A stretch of DNA of 22,755 bases from Geosiphon pyriformis. Lineage: Eukaryota > Glomeromycota > Glomeromycetes > Archaeosporales > Geosiphonaceae. The position numbers and the translations under genes were made by a program. Below the pieces are notes generated by a model. The model searched no databases. It saw nothing but the letters and a program-made list of their open reading frames with translations, and was not told the DNA's origin. Position 1 is the stretch's first letter; each line of letters starts with the position of its first letter. The stretch covers positions 195,559 through 218,313 of the forward strand of contig JAAOMT010000082.1 of NCBI GenBank assembly GCA_016748015.1, in the 5' to 3' direction. Shown here in pieces: positions 20,031 to 22,755 of this stretch.

Positions 20031-21826
20031 TGGGAGGGGGATTGGAAGTTCGCACCACCAGCCAAAGCCAGACTATCGAAACGAGCGGACAAGATCAACA
20101 CAGATTTGGAGAGGCCTTCCAACATATTTTCCAACTTGACAACATGGGGGGACGTGGATGAGTCCACAATCATGGCAGACTCATGGCCATCAGCCATACT
20201 CAAGTCCATATCCAATGTCACATTACTTTCCGAATACTGTGGCGTGGTGACCACTGGCAGCCAGCATCCGTGACCAGGCTGGGAAACCACCGGCACAAGC
20301 AAATCTAACCTCTTGGCCAACCCATCAATTTGTTTTGCGAGACTAACAAGACCATCCTCGATACTGACCAGTTTTTTTTCCAGATCTTTTGCAACAGAAG
20401 GGGTAGGTTTACCATCGACGACAGAACCAGAACTTGCCTTACCACCAGAGAAAGAGGGAGCAGAGGGAGCGCTAACCACCGATGCCCAAGTTTTACCACC
20501 AAAAGCCAAAGGACGAGAGATAGACACAGATCTCCTTGCATAAATTTTTGCCAATCTGAATTGGTCCTGAACCGAAAGGGGAGCCTTTCTGCCTCCTGCA
20601 ATTCCAGCACCCTTGACTGTTCTGCAACCAAGAGAAGTATGACCAAATTTCTCACAAACCGCACATGAAACTAAAGAAAGACAGGACCAATGGAGACCAA
20701 AGCTCTTTATAACTGGAGTCATTGCCATTGCATTAACTAATTCCACTTCCGAGCTAAAACACATAGTGGCACAGCGGGCGCGAGAATAACTGATGGGATT
20801 GCGATCGATGAAGCAGGTTTTCCCACTAATAGAACCAATAAAATCCCACAAATCATGAGCAGTGGTTCCCATGGGAAGAGTATATAGCAAAGCCCTAAAC
20901 TTATCCCTGGCATCCCATGATTGTTTGTCGATATCAGCCCTGGCCACCCAAATCGCATCCTTCCCAATAAGGATAGACCACTTAGAGCCCAGAAAATCAG
21001 CCTGGTCTTGATTTTCCAATTCGATGATTGCCTTTTGCCATAAACCCACCAGCTGCATTTTGATCGACTTAATGATGCCAAATTCGGCTACAGCTGCACG
21101 CACAGCCTCCAAAGAAGTTTTCACAGGAATTTCTTTCAGCACAATTGCCCGATTTGTACGATTGTTGACAGGACGCTTGAGATCGGTGTTTACCACAATA
21201 CCACGGTCATTAGCCAAATTAGCTGCAGTCATCATCACCTCTTCAGAAGTGAAAGTAGCCCAAATGATTCCACCAAATTTTGAAGGGGTAGAGGCCCTCC
21301 CAAAACCATTTACACCTGAAAAGATTTTTCTGACAAAATTGACTTTTTCCTGAGAGAATTTACCCACCACCGCCACCAGATCAATATCCAAAGCGAAGGA
21401 CTTGCAAACAGGCATCTGAATGGATGGCTTGACTGGAAAAGGAGGTGGTAGAAGAAGAGACTCATCCAACACATCACTATCCGCATCGACAGTACCATAA
21501 TCAATCACACCCAAAGGCTTCCCTAACACCTTCTTGGTCTTTACACACAAACTCTTAAGCATTTGATCAGGATCCTCTCCTGTGAAAGCACCATTCTCAC
21601 CATAGTCAACACTGGTTTCCTCAACCAAGCACTCCTCCTCCATGTCAATACTCTCAGATTCAGTAGTATCACCCACCTCAGAACCTCATGAACAATTACC
21701 AAGAGCTTTATCAGCAACCTTACTATTATCAACACTCTCTGCTAATACACCACCCTTTCTCTTCTTCCTCGATGCAACCATCTTAAAACCATCCTCAAAA
21801 CCAGAAACTTTGGTAGCCTTCTTCAT
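20027..21826 (-). pseudogene. LINE ORF1: RNA-binding protein with RRM-like folds and CCHC knuckle
   Basis: ORF1 proteins coat element RNA in the ribonucleoprotein. From the first in-frame ATG (21824-21826) the register runs to TGA 20027-20029, interrupted only by TGA 21686-21688. Open sequence extends further upstream to about 21907 without an ATG, so the ancestral start may have been there and been lost. The N-terminal third is acidic. Two RRM-like regions follow: NRAIVLKEIPVKTSLEAVRA onward, and RALLYTLPMGTTAHDLWDFI onward. Then come a CCHC knuckle (CAVCEKFGHTSLGC), a Ser/Ala/Pro-rich linker and a probable coiled coil (DLEKKLVSIEDGLVSLAKQI). The end overlaps the ORF2 start by four bases (ATGA). 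Domain order is normal for a LINE ORF1. Confidence 0.88.
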
Positions 21827-21975
21827 AACAGCAATAACAGAGCCAACAGTGACCTCGTGATCGAAAAACGGTTTTGATTTATCGTACTGAATGGTAAAAA
21901 ACTTCTTTCAAAAAAAAACTTTTGACTCTTTTTTGGGAATTTTGGACGAAGGAGAGAAAGAAGTTTTCCTTTTTT
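21827..21975 (-). other. LINE leader / 5' UTR
   Basis: About 150 bp precede the first ORF1 ATG. The inner 80 bp (to 21907) are open in the ORF1 register and read FFTIQYDKSKPFFDHEVTVG, so they may be coding sequence whose start codon was lost. The outer part, rich in short pyrimidine and A runs, is the likely true leader. Any internal promoter was not identified. Confidence 0.55.
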
Positions 21976-21985
21976 ATTATAGTTT
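21976..21985. repeat. LINE target-site duplication, right copy
   Basis: ATTATAGTTT matches the left copy at 15197-15206 exactly and lies where the GC-richer element sequence stops and AT-rich flank begins. Confidence 0.6.
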
Positions 21986-22659
21986 AATATATAAATTAGA
22001 TTGTATTTCTATATTCTAATTGACTAATAAATTACATATTATTTAAAGTTATATAATATTAATATTTTTATATTTTAATTAATTAATAAAAATCCAAAAT
22101 TACATATTATATAAAATTATATAAAACATGAAATTTTGAATTTTTTTTTTTTTTATAATAACATAATATATATTTGTTTTTTTAGTTAATTTAGTTTTTA
22201 ATTATAATAATCTAATTGTAATTATATAAAAAATAATTATATTAAGTAAATTTATTTTTGTAAATCCAATATAATTTAATTTTAACTAACTTAATTGGTT
22301 AATTATATGTAAATAAAGTATAAATTATGTTTAATTTAAAATATTTTAATATTATATTGTATTAAATTATGTTTTATTAAAACATAAAAAAAAATATACT
22401 GTTTGTTTTTTTTATAAAAAATATTGCATTTATGTATTTTAATTAATGTTTTACAATTATTTTATTTATAATAGCTTTATAATTATTGTAAATCTTAAAT
22501 ATTTTTAATTGTTAAACTAAATTTTACTTTTACCACATTATGCAAAAAAATAGTTTACAAGCAAAAAATTAACACTTAAATCTGTTTATTATTAAATGAT
22601 TAAAGTAAATTGGCCATAACCCTATTATATATGATGTTTTTGAAATATAATGTTTTTTG
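21986..22659. other. AT-rich spacer
   Basis: Almost pure A/T, with homopolymer runs (including a long T-run near 22138-22154). No coding or structured RNA signal is seen. Confidence 0.6.
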
Positions 22660-22755
22660 TTATATTTCCAATGTATTTTCAGGCAAGTGATAATCTTTAT
22701 GAAATTGTTGAACTTCAGCACCAAACTTTTCTAACCATTTCTCTTCATCAGTTAT
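22660..22755 (-). CDS. 3' end of a minus-strand gene, partial, product unknown
   Basis: From the window edge the minus strand reads 31 open codons to TAA 22660-22662: ITDEEKWLEKFGAEVQQFHK, then DYHLPENTLEI. The composition is protein-like (charged, Trp, Phe, His, balanced codons), unlike the neighbouring A/T spacer, and it ends right where the spacer starts. It is too short to assign a family. It could be the last exon of a host gene or the tail of another transposon protein. Confidence 0.5.
   Translation of the reverse strand: MTDEEKWLEKFGAEVQQFHKDYHLPENTLEI

Larger units (their letters stand above)
15204..21975 (-). mobile_element. Near full-length non-LTR retrotransposon (LINE) with APE endonuclease and RNase H
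   Basis: The element reads 5' to 3' on the minus strand: a short leader, ORF1 (RRM-like folds and CCHC), ORF2 (APE endonuclease, reverse transcriptase, RNase H, zinc finger), a roughly 120-bp 3' UTR and a TAA-repeat/poly(A) tail. A matching 10-bp direct repeat at both ends supports target-primed insertion. The APE plus C-terminal RNase H architecture fits the I/Tad-like side of LINE diversity; the clade cannot be fixed by eye. It is inactive as read (one stop in ORF1, five premature stops and one frameshift in ORF2) but is the best preserved element here, with one indel in over 6 kb of coding sequence. It resembles, from memory, an abundant Rhizophagus LINE family. Confidence 0.9.

Noticed and set aside
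1-22755. CRISPR array, tRNA/rRNA genes, bacterial-type operons
   Set aside because: No regularly spaced identical repeats with unique spacers, no cloverleaf-like or rRNA-like segments, and eukaryotic introns and retroelements throughout.

Overview
This window looks like nuclear DNA from an AT-rich fungus, most likely an arbuscular mycorrhizal fungus (Glomeromycotina, Rhizophagus-like). The evidence is the very AT-rich spacers, short GT-AG introns of 50-60 bp, a Sel1-like repeat fragment, a FAR1-type MULE transposase, and Ty3-like and LINE proteins that resemble, from memory, families abundant in Rhizophagus. No database was searched. No intact host gene is seen; almost everything readable is a transposable element or a decayed gene.

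Layout. 1-3483 (minus): 5' part of a Ty3/gypsy-like LTR retrotransposon with LTR, primer-binding site, gag with zinc knuckle, aspartic protease and an odd Cys-rich domain; the rest of pol lies off the left edge. 3484-3977: spacer with a 23-bp tandem repeat. 3978-5932 (plus): the integrase end of a second Ty3-like element, an unrecognised ORF after it, then direct repeats and a TATA box that could belong to its 3' LTR. About 7.56-10.9 kb (plus): one very long decayed reading frame of an unrecognised large protein with a zinc-ribbon-like motif. 10.8-11.85 kb (minus): a second decayed unknown gene. 11.9-12.8 kb (plus): a MULE transposase that has lost its DDE core. 13.0-14.2 kb (plus): a Sel1-like fragment and a decayed three-exon gene whose splice sites can still be read. 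14.24-14.42 kb: a 10-bp tandem repeat. 15.2-21.98 kb (minus): an essentially full-length LINE (RRM/CCHC ORF1; endonuclease-RT-RNase H ORF2) flanked by a matching 10-bp direct repeat. 22.66 kb to the end: the last codons of a gene on the minus strand.

How it fits together. The window reads as a transposon graveyard. The striking common theme is the way genes broke: reading registers persist for kilobases while many stop codons appear, nearly all of them one transition away from Gln, Arg or Trp codons. That points to GC-to-AT transition-driven decay (methylation-linked deamination or a RIP-like process) rather than indel-driven decay. The least decayed element is the LINE.
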